Shown here: one piece after another, positions 1 to 9,438 of the stretch
Layout: every line of letters starts with the position of its first letter
Position numbering within the stretch: the stretch's first letter is position 1
Assembly: GCA_902363135.1 (NCBI GenBank)
Contig: CABIZF010000003.1
Location: 243,382-307,381 of the forward strand
Origin: Lachnospiraceae bacterium
GTDB lineage: Bacteria > Bacillota > Clostridia > Lachnospirales > Lachnospiraceae
Direction: 5' to 3'
DNA: 64,000 nt
The notes under the pieces: generated by a model
What the model was told of the DNA's origin: nothing
The model's input: only the letters and a program-made list of their open reading frames with translations
Databases searched by the model: none
Position numbers and translations under genes: made by a program

Positions 1-929
1 TGATCCCAGTGACCGGAAGTCTCCCACAGATGACGGCTCAGCATGATCGGAGTGGAGATTTCGACGTAGCCTGCTTTTCTGTGAATCTCTCTCCAGTAAT
101 CCAGAAGAGTATTTTTCAGAATCATACCGTTCGGCAGGAAGAACGGGAATCCCGGCCCCTCATCTCTGAGCATAAACAAACCAAGCTGCTTACCAAGCTT
201 TCTGTGGTCACGCTTCTTTGCCTCTTCCATACGGGTGATGTAAGCTTCCAGATCAGCCTTCTTCGTAAAGGAGGTACCATAGATTCTGGTCAGCATCTTA
301 TTCTTCTCACTGCCTCTCCAGTAAGCGCCTGCCAGGCTTGTCAGCTTAAATGCCTTTACCGGCTTGGTGCTCATCAGATGTGGGCCTGCACACAGGTCTA
401 CAAACTCGCCCTGCTGATAGAAACTGATCTGGGCATCCTCTGGAAGATCCTCGATCAATTCTACCTTATACGGCTCATTTTTTTCCTTGAAATACGCAAT
501 TGCATCGGCTCTGGACTTCGTATAACGGGTAATCGGAAGATCTTCTTTTACGATCTTCTTCATCTCCTTTTCAATCTTCTCCAGATCTTCTGTAGTCAGC
601 GGAGTCTCGCTGTCCACGTCATAATAAAATCCGTCCGCAATTGACGGTCCGATCGCTAATTTGATATTCGGATACAGACGCTTGATTGCCTGTGCCATAA
701 TGTGAGAGGTCGTATGACGGAATGCTCCGGCGCCCTTCTCATCATCAAAGGTCAGAATATTCAGATGGCTGTCCTTATCCACTACTGTACGGAGATCAAC
801 CACCTCGCCATCCAGTTCACCTGCCGTTGCTACGCGGGCCAGCCCCTCGCTGATGTCTTTTGCAATCTCATAGACCGACATTGGCTGTGCATATTCTTTT
901 GTTGATCCATCTTTCAATGTGATAATCAT
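1..929 (-). CDS. thrS: Threonyl-tRNA synthetase, N-terminal part (runs off the left edge)
   Basis: Charges tRNA-Thr with threonine in the cytoplasm. About 309 residues are visible, beginning MIITLKDGSTKEYAQPMSVY, a typical TGS domain. The next part (KGAGAFRHTTSHIMAQAIKR) matches the editing-domain entry of ThrRS, with the HxxxH zinc-site pattern. The catalytic core and the C-terminal anticodon domain lie outside the window. The start ATG is at 927-929, one base after the stop of the upstream small gene. Its ribosome site GAGGAGG is embedded in that gene's Glu-rich tail, so the two are probably translationally coupled. Expression is governed by the T-box leader upstream. Confidence 0.96.
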   Translation of the reverse strand, partial: MIITLKDGSTKEYAQPMSVYEIAKDISEGLARVATAGELDGEVVDLRTVVDKDSHLNILTFDDEKGAGAFRHTTSHIMAQAIKRLYPNIKLAIGPSIADGFYYDVDSETPLTTEDLEKIEKEMKKIVKEDLPITRYTKSRADAIAYFKEKNEPYKVELIEDLPEDAQISFYQQGEFVDLCAGPHLMSTKPVKAFKLTSLAGAYWRGSEKNKMLTRIYGTSFTKKADLEAYITRMEEAKKRDHRKLGKQLGLFMLRDEGPGFPFFLPNGMILKNTLLDYWREIHRKAGYVEISTPIMLSRHLWETSGHWD

Positions 930-1133
930 TTATACTTCCTCCTCTTCTTCCGCTTCAGCAGCCTCATAAAATTTTCCGCCGAAGGAATTGTCACAAAACC
1001 ACCGGATTCCGCCCTTTAACGGCGAGGTCAGCCAACCGATCAGGACTCCGGCAAGCACAAGATCCACCGCAAGCAGAATTTTCTCCTGCGGAGACCATGC
1101 TGCAAATGCAAATGCTTTCAGCTTTTCTTTCAT
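930..1133 (-). CDS. Small single-pass membrane protein in the thrS operon
   Basis: A 67-residue protein with start MKEKLKAFAFAAWSPQEK. One hydrophobic segment (about residues 18-36, ILLAVDLVLAGVLIGWL) is followed by a soluble part and a run of five Glu near the C-terminus. The ATG at 1133 is preceded by AAAGGAG; a GTG at 1142 is in frame but would overlap that ribosome site. It lies between the T-box and thrS, so it should be induced by threonine starvation. The C-terminal Glu codons (GAAGAGGAGGAAG) double as the thrS ribosome site. I do not recognise a family and infer no function. Confidence 0.8.
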   Translation of the reverse strand: MKEKLKAFAFAAWSPQEKILLAVDLVLAGVLIGWLTSPLKGGIRWFCDNSFGGKFYEAAEAEEEEEV

Positions 1134-1180
1134 AACAGGCACTCCTTTCTTCTGGCTCTGTGCATATGATAATGTTGGAG

Positions 1181-1209
1181 GAAAAAGGTATTTTGACCTT
1201 TTGCCCCTG
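1181..1209. repeat. Copy of a short hairpin repeat (AAAAGGT/ACCTTTT)
   Basis: Contains AAAAGGTATTTTGACCTTTT, able to form a short stem. A better copy, GGGGTCAAAAGGTATTTTGACCCC split as a 10-bp stem, is at 20007-20030. It lies between the T-box terminator and the small membrane gene. Confidence 0.5.
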
Positions 1210-1291
1210 GCATCATCATATGATGAATTGCAGATATCAGGTACGCATCCTCTCGGAGCGTTACTTTACAGAACACAATTTCCTGTAAATC

Positions 1292-1334
1292 AAAAAACCG
1301 TCCTCTGCAATCCAGTATTGAATTGCAGGGACGG
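1292..1334 (-). terminator. T-box transcription terminator
   Basis: On the minus strand a GC-rich stem (CCGTCCCTGCAAT pairing with ATTGCAGAGGACGG) is followed by six T. It lies just downstream of the T-box motif, so it is the terminator half of the terminator/antiterminator switch. Confidence 0.9.
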
Positions 1335-1672
1335 GTAACTTCTATGGTACATCCCGGGTCTTTCTGAACCCATATGGTATGATGTCCAATATCACTCGCG
1401 GTTCCACCCTGTTTGTCAGGAGCACATCAAAGATCCGTGCACACTGCGTGAATGCCGCACTGTCTTTTCTGATGCTTAACCACTTCATTGAACGATAACG
1501 GTGTCACCGGACCGGATTGGGGTCACTCCGAGTTAGTTTTCAAACGGTTCCGCATAAGGACTTTTCAGCTGCCGCCCTCTCTCTGCATGCTTTCACATTT
1601 TACTCTTCTCATCTGCGTGTTTGCTTTTTATAGTTTTTTCTTCGAACAGATTAACTGCCCGAAATCTTTTTC
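1292..1672 (-). ncRNA. T-box leader RNA controlling thrS (threonine)
   Basis: A cis-acting RNA that binds uncharged tRNA and prevents termination. On the minus strand it holds the invariant T-box AGGGTGGAACCGCG (1397-1410), the stem I AGAGAGGGCGGC region, and a specifier region GACACCGTTATC. The likely specifier codon is ACC (Thr) at 1500-1502. This fits thrS being the downstream gene. A strong promoter lies immediately upstream and a terminator at the 3' end. The exact 5' end is estimated from the promoter. Confidence 0.95.
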
Positions 1673-1700
1673 AGTATAACATTTTTCCCTGTTTTGTCAA
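1673..1700 (-). promoter_or_regulatory. Sigma-A promoter of the thrS T-box operon
   Basis: Minus strand TTGACA (1695-1700) and TATACT (1673-1678) are separated by 16 bases. The -35 box overlaps the TGA stop codon of the upstream lipase gene (1697-1699). Confidence 0.88.
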
Positions 1701-3397
1701 CTCCTAATCGCTTCAGAAAATTGTGCTGAAAATAATGCACAGTTACTCTGTTCTGCTGTAGTCACGATCTGACCAGCTGTCTGCAGATTCGTTTTTAGCT
1801 TCTGTAGCTTCCGGCGCTGCTGCTCAAGCGTCCGGGTAGTACACTGCACCTGTGGCTTTATCTGATCCAATGCCTTTCCCGACTGACCAAAGAGCCTGCG
1901 CAGCCGCCCCAGAACCGCCGCCATCCTGCGGTTATATTCATCAAGTGCTGTCAGGACTTCTGCAATTCCCCCCGAAGAAAACACAAGCATACCGCCTGCA
2001 TTCGTCACTTCTGCATCAGCTCCGTTCCCCTTCAGCATCGCTGCCGGTATCCGTTCCATTTCTGTATTCGTCTCATGCAGAATTGTAAGCAGACGTCGCA
2101 GTTCCTCTCCGGAAAGCTCTATTCCGACCCTTTGTCCGATATAAGAGGAGATCAGCCCCAGTGTTGTATCTGAGATACGGCTGCCCAGCCAATCTGCCCC
2201 GTCGATCAGCCCGTCAAAGCCATCCCATCCTGCAATCATATCTGCCGTCTGAAGTGCCTTCGCGATCTGTTTCATCCTAAAATCCGAGAGAAACTGCTGC
2301 AATTTCTTCGAGAAATCCGGATTGGCCTGCCCATATTCTGCGAGATAGGCCAACAGCTTTGCTGTCCAGGAAGGGTTCTTTCCCCTTAATGCAATATAAG
2401 TCAATTCTTCCGCAGCTGCCCCGTGAAATCCGGCTTCGGCAAGTGTCCCAAACAGTAAGAGTGTCGCCTTCTTCTGTGCCGACGGCAATGATCGCAGATA
2501 GCTGTTCAGAAACTGATCCAGCGCTTCCATCGCAGGTTCCCGGCTTCCGGGGTACATTTTACAGCTGCCATTCTCAGAAAACTTCAGAAGGGTATTCGGA
2601 CAGTGATTTTCCAGGAAACCACCCGCGCCTATGTCCCAGCCCTTATAAAATTCACAGGTACCGACATCGTTCAAAAGCAAGTTAACATAATCTCCTTCTA
2701 CGTTACAGTTCCGTACCTTGTGCTGATTCCCTGCGATCTGTCTCTGGTATTTCTTTACAAATTCATCTGAAAATCCCTGCCCGTCGAACGCGACGCAGCG
2801 ATCCACCGACGGCTCTAAAATCGTCACGTATTTTGCTTTGTTTCCGCCTTTTGAATGCCCGGTGACTGTGACAGTCGCATAATCCTCCAGTGCAAGACTC
2901 TGATACCAAGACAGGGCGTTCTTCTGCTGAAGCGTCGACACTCCGTCCAGTACATCGGTTTCACCACCGCCGATAAAGTTATCCTTCCACTCTCCGCCTG
3001 CCGTCCCACGGTAACAGACGACTGCCTCCCCATATCCCGGTTCCGTAAACAGCGCGCTCACACCTCCGCCGCCGCCCACTCCTGTATCCACATAGGTTTG
3101 CGCAAGTGTCATCTGCATCAGACGTTCATCTTTTTGGATCGACCGAAGAATTTTCTGCCAGTCTGTCCCTGTCATATAGCTTCCGTAATTCTTTCCTTCG
3201 TCAAATCGTTTTATATCGATCGATTCAACCATCGTACGGACTGTTCTTCCCTGATATGTCTCTGCCGTAATTGATCGCAGCGGTTCTTCTGCTGTCATAT
3301 ACATGAGATTATTCAGCAAAAGGAGCTGCTCGGTACTAAGAGGCATCCGGAAATGAGTACCTTTACCGGACAATTCGGTGTCCTGCGGTATTGCCAT
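1697..3397 (-). CDS. DUF2974 (Mbeg1-like) alpha/beta hydrolase, putative type VII effector
   Basis: A 566-residue protein with no signal peptide. The central part resembles DUF2974 lipase-like proteins, with the nucleophile elbow GHSKGG near residue 177 after a beta strand (YATVTVTGHS). The likely catalytic Ser is in that motif. A short poly-Gly run (VDTGVGGGGGVSAL) lies near residue 105. The C-terminal 150 residues are helical and Gln/Lys rich, like a coiled-coil tail. It starts at the base after the stop of the upstream membrane protein and is the last gene of the secretion operon, so it may be an exported substrate. That role is inferred from position only; a housekeeping lipase is possible. 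Confidence 0.75.
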   Translation of the reverse strand: MAIPQDTELSGKGTHFRMPLSTEQLLLLNNLMYMTAEEPLRSITAETYQGRTVRTMVESIDIKRFDEGKNYGSYMTGTDWQKILRSIQKDERLMQMTLAQTYVDTGVGGGGGVSALFTEPGYGEAVVCYRGTAGGEWKDNFIGGGETDVLDGVSTLQQKNALSWYQSLALEDYATVTVTGHSKGGNKAKYVTILEPSVDRCVAFDGQGFSDEFVKKYQRQIAGNQHKVRNCNVEGDYVNLLLNDVGTCEFYKGWDIGAGGFLENHCPNTLLKFSENGSCKMYPGSREPAMEALDQFLNSYLRSLPSAQKKATLLLFGTLAEAGFHGAAAEELTYIALRGKNPSWTAKLLAYLAEYGQANPDFSKKLQQFLSDFRMKQIAKALQTADMIAGWDGFDGLIDGADWLGSRISDTTLGLISSYIGQRVGIELSGEELRRLLTILHETNTEMERIPAAMLKGNGADAEVTNAGGMLVFSSGGIAEVLTALDEYNRRMAAVLGRLRRLFGQSGKALDQIKPQVQCTTRTLEQQRRKLQKLKTNLQTAGQIVTTAEQSNCALFSAQFSEAIRS

Positions 3398-4336
3398 TTA
3401 GAATGAACTCCCTTCTTGACTTTCAATACGTAAAGCGGGGGAATGCTTATCTGCGTTCAAAAAACAGGAAAACGTATATATCCTCACACGTCCGCCATCA
3501 GTTCTGTTTTTATCAATGTATTTCATTATGTTTTCCGATTTATTTTCTTTTTCACCTGTTTCTGCATGTACTTCTGCCTCTTCCGGCAGCCGCAGCAATA
3601 CTGCGATTTCATAGGATCCATAAATCCTCTGACGGCGAATCTCCTGCTCCAGACGCGCTGCCAATACGTCCGGATCCCCGCAAGCGGTTCCGTCTACATA
3701 CAACTCGGTGAAATTTGCAAGTGCATCCTCTCCTGCCAGAAGCGCCTCCCGGACAGCCTGCATGCTTGCCTCTGTATATGCCTCGTCGACTGCACAATCA
3801 AAAAATGCACGACATCCTACGCACTCTGGTACACTCTTCTGAAGCCAGGACAGAAGGGCTTTCTCATAAGGATGGGACAGCAATATACCAAAAAAGGTAT
3901 CTCTAATCGTCCTCCTTCCATCTTTTTCTGTCAGATACAGTACATAGCGTGTCTCTTCTCCATCTGCAACAAACCAGAAAGTGGATTCCGTATCGGCGTC
4001 CGTTCGCCTTGCTGCACCGTCTACGATCTGAAAAGAATGTGATGGATAATTGGTTTTCAGAGTTTCTTCCGCCATCCGCATATCTCGCACTAATTTTTTC
4101 TGCCACGTCAAAAGCATTCCCTGCTCGATAGCAGCTTCATCTACGGAGATTTTTTTCAGAATTTCTTTCTCCGATTTCGTCAGTTCTATTTTTATTGATT
4201 TATCTTCCTTCAAATCTCCCATCTGCTCTCTCATTTGTGTTCCGCTTTGCCAAACGGCATTCCACATTCCAATTCCGATCGTGATCGCAGCCACTCCGAC
4301 TATTAATCTTGCAAGGATCTTCTGTCGCTTTTTCAT
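3398..4336 (-). CDS. Membrane-anchored protein of the type VII secretion operon, with repeat-derived C-terminus
   Basis: A 312-residue protein. An N-terminal membrane anchor (residues 10-29, ARLIVGVAAITIGIGMWNAV) is followed by a large, presumably extracytoplasmic, charged domain. It lies between the YukD-like gene and the lipase. I do not recognise the family; by position it could replace EssA or EssB. The last 20 or so residues (CFLNADKHSPAL...) are encoded by a copy of the dispersed palindromic repeat (3432-3458), and the same peptide occurs in the unrelated protein at 18369-19175. The native C-terminus has therefore probably been changed by repeat insertion. Confidence 0.7.
   Translation of the reverse strand: MKKRQKILARLIVGVAAITIGIGMWNAVWQSGTQMREQMGDLKEDKSIKIELTKSEKEILKKISVDEAAIEQGMLLTWQKKLVRDMRMAEETLKTNYPSHSFQIVDGAARRTDADTESTFWFVADGEETRYVLYLTEKDGRRTIRDTFFGILLSHPYEKALLSWLQKSVPECVGCRAFFDCAVDEAYTEASMQAVREALLAGEDALANFTELYVDGTACGDPDVLAARLEQEIRRQRIYGSYEIAVLLRLPEEAEVHAETGEKENKSENIMKYIDKNRTDGGRVRIYTFSCFLNADKHSPALRIESQEGSSF
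3432..3458. repeat. Partial copy of the dispersed palindromic repeat (3' module)
   Basis: Carries GCGGGGGAATGCTTATCTGC plus GTTCAA, identical to the end of the longer copy at 18752-18921 and close to that at 28192-28380. Here it lies inside the 3' end of a coding region. Confidence 0.8.
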
Positions 4337-4350
4337 TCATCGATTTCCTT

Positions 4351-4617
4351 TCATATGAGTACGAACTGATATCCATTTCCGATTCCATAGTCTTGCAGGC
4401 ATTGTTCCCGGGAGAGCATCTCTCCACGCTCAATGCTGCACAGACAGAGTTTTTCTAGTTCTCCTGCCATGTAGTTCCTTTCTTTCTGTCCGATAAGCAC
4501 CGTCATTTCTTCCATCAGTTGCCGGATGGATGTCTGTTCTTCCACCCGCATATCATAGCTTTTATCGTATGCCGGCGCATACACTTCTACCAAAAGTATT
4601 GTTATTCCCTCTTTCAT
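4351..4617 (-). CDS. YukD/EsaB-like ubiquitin-fold protein of type VII secretion
   Basis: 88 residues, matching the size of YukD/EsaB, the small ubiquitin-like cytoplasmic component of Firmicutes type VII systems. It begins MKEGITILLVEVYAPAYDKS with the beta-hairpin pattern of the family, and ends with a short hydrophobic strand (GNGYQFVLI). It follows essC by 14 bases in the same operon. The assignment rests on size, fold pattern and location beside EssC; the sequence itself is diverged. Confidence 0.75.
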   Translation of the reverse strand: MKEGITILLVEVYAPAYDKSYDMRVEEQTSIRQLMEEMTVLIGQKERNYMAGELEKLCLCSIERGEMLSREQCLQDYGIGNGYQFVLI

Positions 4618-4631
4618 TTTTATTTTTCTGC

Positions 4632-7600
4632 TTACACTGCAAGTGGAATTTTCACACGCTGCACCTGTTCCCCTGCACTGGCAGGTGGCAGCAGAGCGAT
4701 TCCAGGCTTCCTATGTTTTTTCTGCTCCTGGTAGGAAAGGCCGGAAAAGTCCAGCAGTGTCTGTGATACCACGTCTCCGCCCAGACAGACGCCGGATCGC
4801 CCACGTGACAGATTCCGGTAAATTGCATCACCCGCATAACGACTCAGCTCCTCCGGATGAATCGCAGCAAAGAAAAATAAGCCTAATCCTTCCCCTTTTT
4901 CCGTAATATTTTCTAAAAACCCAGCCATGTCCGGCACACCTGCCTCAGGTTTCCGAATATGAGCGATCCACTCTGCAAGATTCAAAATAATAAAAAAGGT
5001 CTGTCCCATCTCTGCTATCTTTGAATACTGCTCTGCTCCAAAGCATCCGATTTCTTCCAGCTCCTTTTTCCGCTGATTTTTCTGCACCAGCTCTTCCTGC
5101 AGTTCTATTAAAAACTCATAAAGCTCCACATCCGTATGCAGATATCGAAGCTTTCCCTTTGCCTGCCTGTTCCTGTCATTTTCTGTCTTCAGGCTCATTT
5201 CTTCTTTTTCGTCTGCTTCCGTTTCTGCTCCATGCCTCCTCCACTTTTGCTCAAAATCCACCACGACTGCCGTGCCTTTCTTTTTCTGTGCGACCGCAGC
5301 CAATACTTGCAGCAGATTCTGCTTTCCGCTTTTCGCTCTGCCGAGAATCAGCCAACAAAACAGCGTCCGCAGATCCAGCGAAATGACGGTTGCCTGATCC
5401 ATATCGTATCCAAACGGAAGGGCATACGGATCCGCCAAAAGTGCCTGTATCTCCGCATTTTGCAAAAAATCATCCACTCCTGTAACGTCCGGAATCTGCG
5501 GGATGCCTCTGGCATGCGCACCCGTCCAGCGATTCGCCATTTCAACACATGTATCCCGAAGCTTTTGCAGACGTTCATAGTCATCTTCTGCATCAACCGG
5601 CAACGCCACCTGACCTTCCAATGCCTGATCTCCCTCCTTCCAAAGTCCACGTCCCGGCACCGCGTCCGGTGGTGTCGGTACCTGAGTCAGACGCAAAAGC
5701 TCCATATACTGAAACCGATCCGGAAGACTTAAACAAAGCACCTGCCGAATGCTTCTGGCAATGCTCATTGAAATCTCTGTCATCCCGACACCTGCCGCAG
5801 TCACAATCAGATAAATGCCGCAGGATACCCCCTCCTTTGCAATGCGCTCAATCTGCTTTTCATACCGGTTCTCCGTCCTCTCGCGAAACTCCGAATAATC
5901 ATCGACCAAAAGCAGAATCGCCGGCAGACGTTCGGATGCTCTGAGCCGGTATTGCTCATAAGTTCCTCCTCGCATTTGCTCTTTCCTCTGTTCCATCTGA
6001 ACTTTCAGCATACTAAAGCAACGACCGATCCTCTCTGAATCATCCGGAAGTACCATTCCTCCAACCTGAGGAGCCATCGCAAATGCCTGCAGACTCTGAT
6101 TGCCAAAATCCATTCCATAAATATGAATTTCTTCTGCTGTGTATTGCTGAATCAGCCCATATACAATTGTCTGTAATACCGTACTCTTTCCGCTTCCCAC
6201 TCCTCCAATGACGAGAAGTCCTCCATGATGCAGGAAATCCACACACAGAGGCAACTGTCGCTGTCGCTCCGGATCATCCAGTAATCCGACAGAAACAGAA
6301 AAATCCTGTGGCTCTTTTTTCTGATCCGGCAGCTCAGAAAGCATCAAACGCTCTGGAAGAACGGACAGCCAGAGCCGTCTGGGCAACAGATAAGCACTCT
6401 CTTCTGCAATATGATGTAAATGCTCTACCACTGCCTGTAGCTGCGTCTGCTCACGAACGATCGATCTGCTACGTTTCTTCTTCCCTGCCCCGCTATGCAT
6501 CCGCTGCCCTGTTGCGGTCAAAAGCTGTACCGTTTCCCGTTCACAATCGTCTTTCTCCCACCTGGCACCACAAAATCCGGCCTGCAGTTGCTCGTATATC
6601 TCATCATTACCGACCTGCAGATAACAGCGTCCTGCCTGTGTCAGATATGCTGCATCCGGATGATGCAGCATATCATTGCTGTCCTGCCGATCCTGTACCC
6701 GCAGGCAAAGTCGAAACCGGGCATTACTCCAAATATTATCATCTACCGTTCCACCCGGTTTTTGTGTCGCCAAAATCAGATGCAGGCCAAGACTGCGCCC
6801 GACCTGCGCCACACTGACCAGCTCCCGCATAAAATCCGGTTCCTCCCGTTTCAGCTCGGCAAACTCATCAATAATCAGAAACAGGTGCGGAATTGCTTCC
6901 TCTGCTTCGCCTTCATGATACAGCCTCAGATAAGCACTGATATTATTCACTCCATATTCTGCAAAAATCCGCTGTCTTCTGCGATTCTCACTCTTAACCG
7001 AGATCATAGCTCTCTGAATCAGATGTCCGGAAAGATTGGAAATCTGTCCGGCTAGATGTGGAAGTCCGGAAAACAGATTTGCCATCCCCCCGCCTTTATA
7101 ATCAATCAGAAAAAAAGCAACTTCTGTCGGACTATAGGAAATTGCAAGCGACAGAATCAATGTCTGTAACGTCTCACTTTTTCCTGATCCGGTCGTCCCT
7201 GCAAGCAGTCCGTGCGGGCCATGATATTTTTCATGTAAATCAAGAAAGCACGGTATCCCGCCTTCCTTCTGCCCGATCAGTGCCCGCAGAGAATACTCAC
7301 TTCTGTTGTTGCTCCAGCGCTCTGAAATCTTTAGCTGTTCCGGTGTCTCTACCTGATACAGCCGGAAAAATGTCACACGTTCCGGAATTTCTGTTCCTGT
7401 CTCCCGCTCTGCCGTGCGAAGATTTGCCAGATTTTTGACTAACCGCTCTGCTGCATGCAATTCTGTTACGTCAAATTTGACCGCTGTCCGCATGTCGGCA
7501 TCCTGCACCCGGTACAGACCTGAAAAATGACCCGGCTGCTTTTGATTACTGATGACAAATCCACAGTCATTTGGCAGATCTTCCGTCTGCTCTGCCAGTA

Positions 7601-9344
7601 TCAGCATACTGATCCCGTATTGAAACGCGTTCTTCTGCAAATAATACTCCAACAGCTCGCCTTTCAGCAGCCGTCGGTCACTCACAAATACAAGATAATA
7701 AGGCAGCGGCTCTTTGTCAGATGATCCCGACTTTATCCGCTCCATCCTTACACGCAGCACCCGCTCCAGCGCACAGGCAACCTCTGATACTTCCGCTGCC
7801 TTTCCCGCCACAAATCGTAGCCGTCCATCCCCTGACCACGTATGGGGCAGCCAGCGAAACAGTGAAAACATCGCCTTCTCATCGGGATTTGACGCATCAT
7901 AAAGCAGCACCAGCTTAACCTCCGTATAGCTACAGCCATATGCAGCCTGTATCAGGATTTCCCTCGCCACTTCATAGGCTCCCTGTTTTCCTTCCCCGCC
8001 GACCAGCCCGACCAGTCCATGCTCCCTCAGATTCAGACCAACCGGCACTACCTGCAGACTTTCATACTTTTGCCGTATTCGCTCCGGCTGACCCGCCAAT
8101 GCATCCGGATGCAAGGAAAACCGCTCTTTCGGTATCTCGATTTTTCCTGGGAACGGCCGCTCCCCAAGGCCCAGCCGGAAAAAGAGAAAATCCGCATGTC
8201 CGGGATTACGGCTCCAGAGCTCCGGAAACGGAGGTGTCTGGGCACAAAGCATAGCCGCCGACGGATACCGCCCACCCAGCACGGCTCTTGCATGCTCACA
8301 GTATCTTTTTATCTGCGCCTCCTGATTGGCAAGATATTCCTGATAACTTTGACTGCGCTCCAGTTTCTCCGTCCTCTCCTTTCTTTTCTCATAAACGATT
8401 CGCGTCATCCCCCACGCTGCGCCGATCAATGCCGATCCAAGCGCAGTCACCAGTCCCGTATACAAAAATGCCCCGGCCTGCTCACTTCTTGCAGCAGTCA
8501 GCAGACATCCGCACACCATCGGCAGGGTCATTGTAAGCGATGGGCCAAGCGTCAGATACCATGGTCCCTCTGCCCTAGACTGCAGCTTTGGCGGTCCCTC
8601 AATTTCAAATGTCTTATCATCCAGCGGAGTCAGGCTTCTGGGCATCCGATGCATCATACTCACCGTCTCCTGACACACATCCGGTATCGCCACCCGCTTC
8701 CGGAGTGCATTTTTCTCAAGAAATACCGTCTGTCCGCCCCGCATTTCCAGTCCCGGTATGCTGGCATCCACTGCCAGCATATCTCCCAGAAATACCAGCT
8801 TCAGCCCCATAATCCATAGTACATCCCCATACTGCAACCGCGTAACAGTTCCTGCCCGGCTGTGATTGATATACACACCATTACGGCTGATATCATGCAG
8901 CACACCAATACCATCCCGCCATTCCAGTATCGCGTGTTCCCCCGAAACACAGTTCTGCACATCGTAGCAGATCTCATTCCTGATGTCCTTTCCGATCCGC
9001 AGCTGCCCGCTGCCACTAAGTGCCAGCTTTTCATAGATACAGTACACCGGATCCCGCTTTTGGATCAGCATTGCTGCACCGGTTAGATCCCGCAAGGTGA
9101 GTCGGAGCAGCTCCTGCTCCTGCCAAATGATTCCGGTATAGTCCCTTCCATCCTTCCATACCGTATATGTTGCTCCATCCAAAAGCTGCCAGCCCGCCTC
9201 TGTCTTTTTCACGCGTACCCGTACCGTTTCTCCACAGCTAAACTCCTGCTTCAAAAGCAGCAGTTCCTGCTCTGCCCTGTCCTGTTCCGAAAGGAAAAAT
9301 TCCCGGTATCGCTTTTCATTATAAACGGTAAGCACATAGCCCAT
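4632..9344 (-). CDS. essC: EssC/YukBA-type VII secretion ATPase with FHA domain
   Basis: 1570 residues; the motor of T7SSb export. Order seen: an N-terminal region with a forkhead-associated domain (about 115-195, with SGEHAILEW and DISRNGVYIN), two membrane segments (about 265-320, LTMTLPMVCGCLL and GLVTALGSALIGAAWG), then three FtsK/SpoIIIE ATPase domains. Walker A of domain 1 is GTTGSGKS near residue 714, with Walker B HLFLIIDEFAEL. Domain 2 has GGVGSGKST near 1047 and LLLVDDYSEF. Domain 3 has GRAKSGKQ near 1334, where the usual Ser/Thr is Gln, so it is probably a substrate-binding, ATP-inactive domain. Length and layout fit EssC. It is preceded by five WXG100-type genes and followed by yukD. 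Confidence 0.95.
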   Translation of the reverse strand: MGYVLTVYNEKRYREFFLSEQDRAEQELLLLKQEFSCGETVRVRVKKTEAGWQLLDGATYTVWKDGRDYTGIIWQEQELLRLTLRDLTGAAMLIQKRDPVYCIYEKLALSGSGQLRIGKDIRNEICYDVQNCVSGEHAILEWRDGIGVLHDISRNGVYINHSRAGTVTRLQYGDVLWIMGLKLVFLGDMLAVDASIPGLEMRGGQTVFLEKNALRKRVAIPDVCQETVSMMHRMPRSLTPLDDKTFEIEGPPKLQSRAEGPWYLTLGPSLTMTLPMVCGCLLTAARSEQAGAFLYTGLVTALGSALIGAAWGMTRIVYEKRKERTEKLERSQSYQEYLANQEAQIKRYCEHARAVLGGRYPSAAMLCAQTPPFPELWSRNPGHADFLFFRLGLGERPFPGKIEIPKERFSLHPDALAGQPERIRQKYESLQVVPVGLNLREHGLVGLVGGEGKQGAYEVAREILIQAAYGCSYTEVKLVLLYDASNPDEKAMFSLFRWLPHTWSGDGRLRFVAGKAAEVSEVACALERVLRVRMERIKSGSSDKEPLPYYLVFVSDRRLLKGELLEYYLQKNAFQYGISMLILAEQTEDLPNDCGFVISNQKQPGHFSGLYRVQDADMRTAVKFDVTELHAAERLVKNLANLRTAERETGTEIPERVTFFRLYQVETPEQLKISERWSNNRSEYSLRALIGQKEGGIPCFLDLHEKYHGPHGLLAGTTGSGKSETLQTLILSLAISYSPTEVAFFLIDYKGGGMANLFSGLPHLAGQISNLSGHLIQRAMISVKSENRRRQRIFAEYGVNNISAYLRLYHEGEAEEAIPHLFLIIDEFAELKREEPDFMRELVSVAQVGRSLGLHLILATQKPGGTVDDNIWSNARFRLCLRVQDRQDSNDMLHHPDAAYLTQAGRCYLQVGNDEIYEQLQAGFCGARWEKDDCERETVQLLTATGQRMHSGAGKKKRSRSIVREQTQLQAVVEHLHHIAEESAYLLPRRLWLSVLPERLMLSELPDQKKEPQDFSVSVGLLDDPERQRQLPLCVDFLHHGGLLVIGGVGSGKSTVLQTIVYGLIQQYTAEEIHIYGMDFGNQSLQAFAMAPQVGGMVLPDDSERIGRCFSMLKVQMEQRKEQMRGGTYEQYRLRASERLPAILLLVDDYSEFRERTENRYEKQIERIAKEGVSCGIYLIVTAAGVGMTEISMSIARSIRQVLCLSLPDRFQYMELLRLTQVPTPPDAVPGRGLWKEGDQALEGQVALPVDAEDDYERLQKLRDTCVEMANRWTGAHARGIPQIPDVTGVDDFLQNAEIQALLADPYALPFGYDMDQATVISLDLRTLFCWLILGRAKSGKQNLLQVLAAVAQKKKGTAVVVDFEQKWRRHGAETEADEKEEMSLKTENDRNRQAKGKLRYLHTDVELYEFLIELQEELVQKNQRKKELEEIGCFGAEQYSKIAEMGQTFFIILNLAEWIAHIRKPEAGVPDMAGFLENITEKGEGLGLFFFAAIHPEELSRYAGDAIYRNLSRGRSGVCLGGDVVSQTLLDFSGLSYQEQKKHRKPGIALLPPASAGEQVQRVKIPLAV

Positions 9345-9438
9345 GCCATCCTCCGAACTGCATCCCCTTACGCCAGCTTACTGCTTTACACACCGGAAGC
9401 GAGGAAATGCTATTTACTATGAAGCCTGCCAACGTACC

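Noticed and set aside
8019..8819. A 266-codon plus-strand open frame inside essC
   Set aside because: Antisense shadow; essC is certain from its ATPase and FHA motifs.
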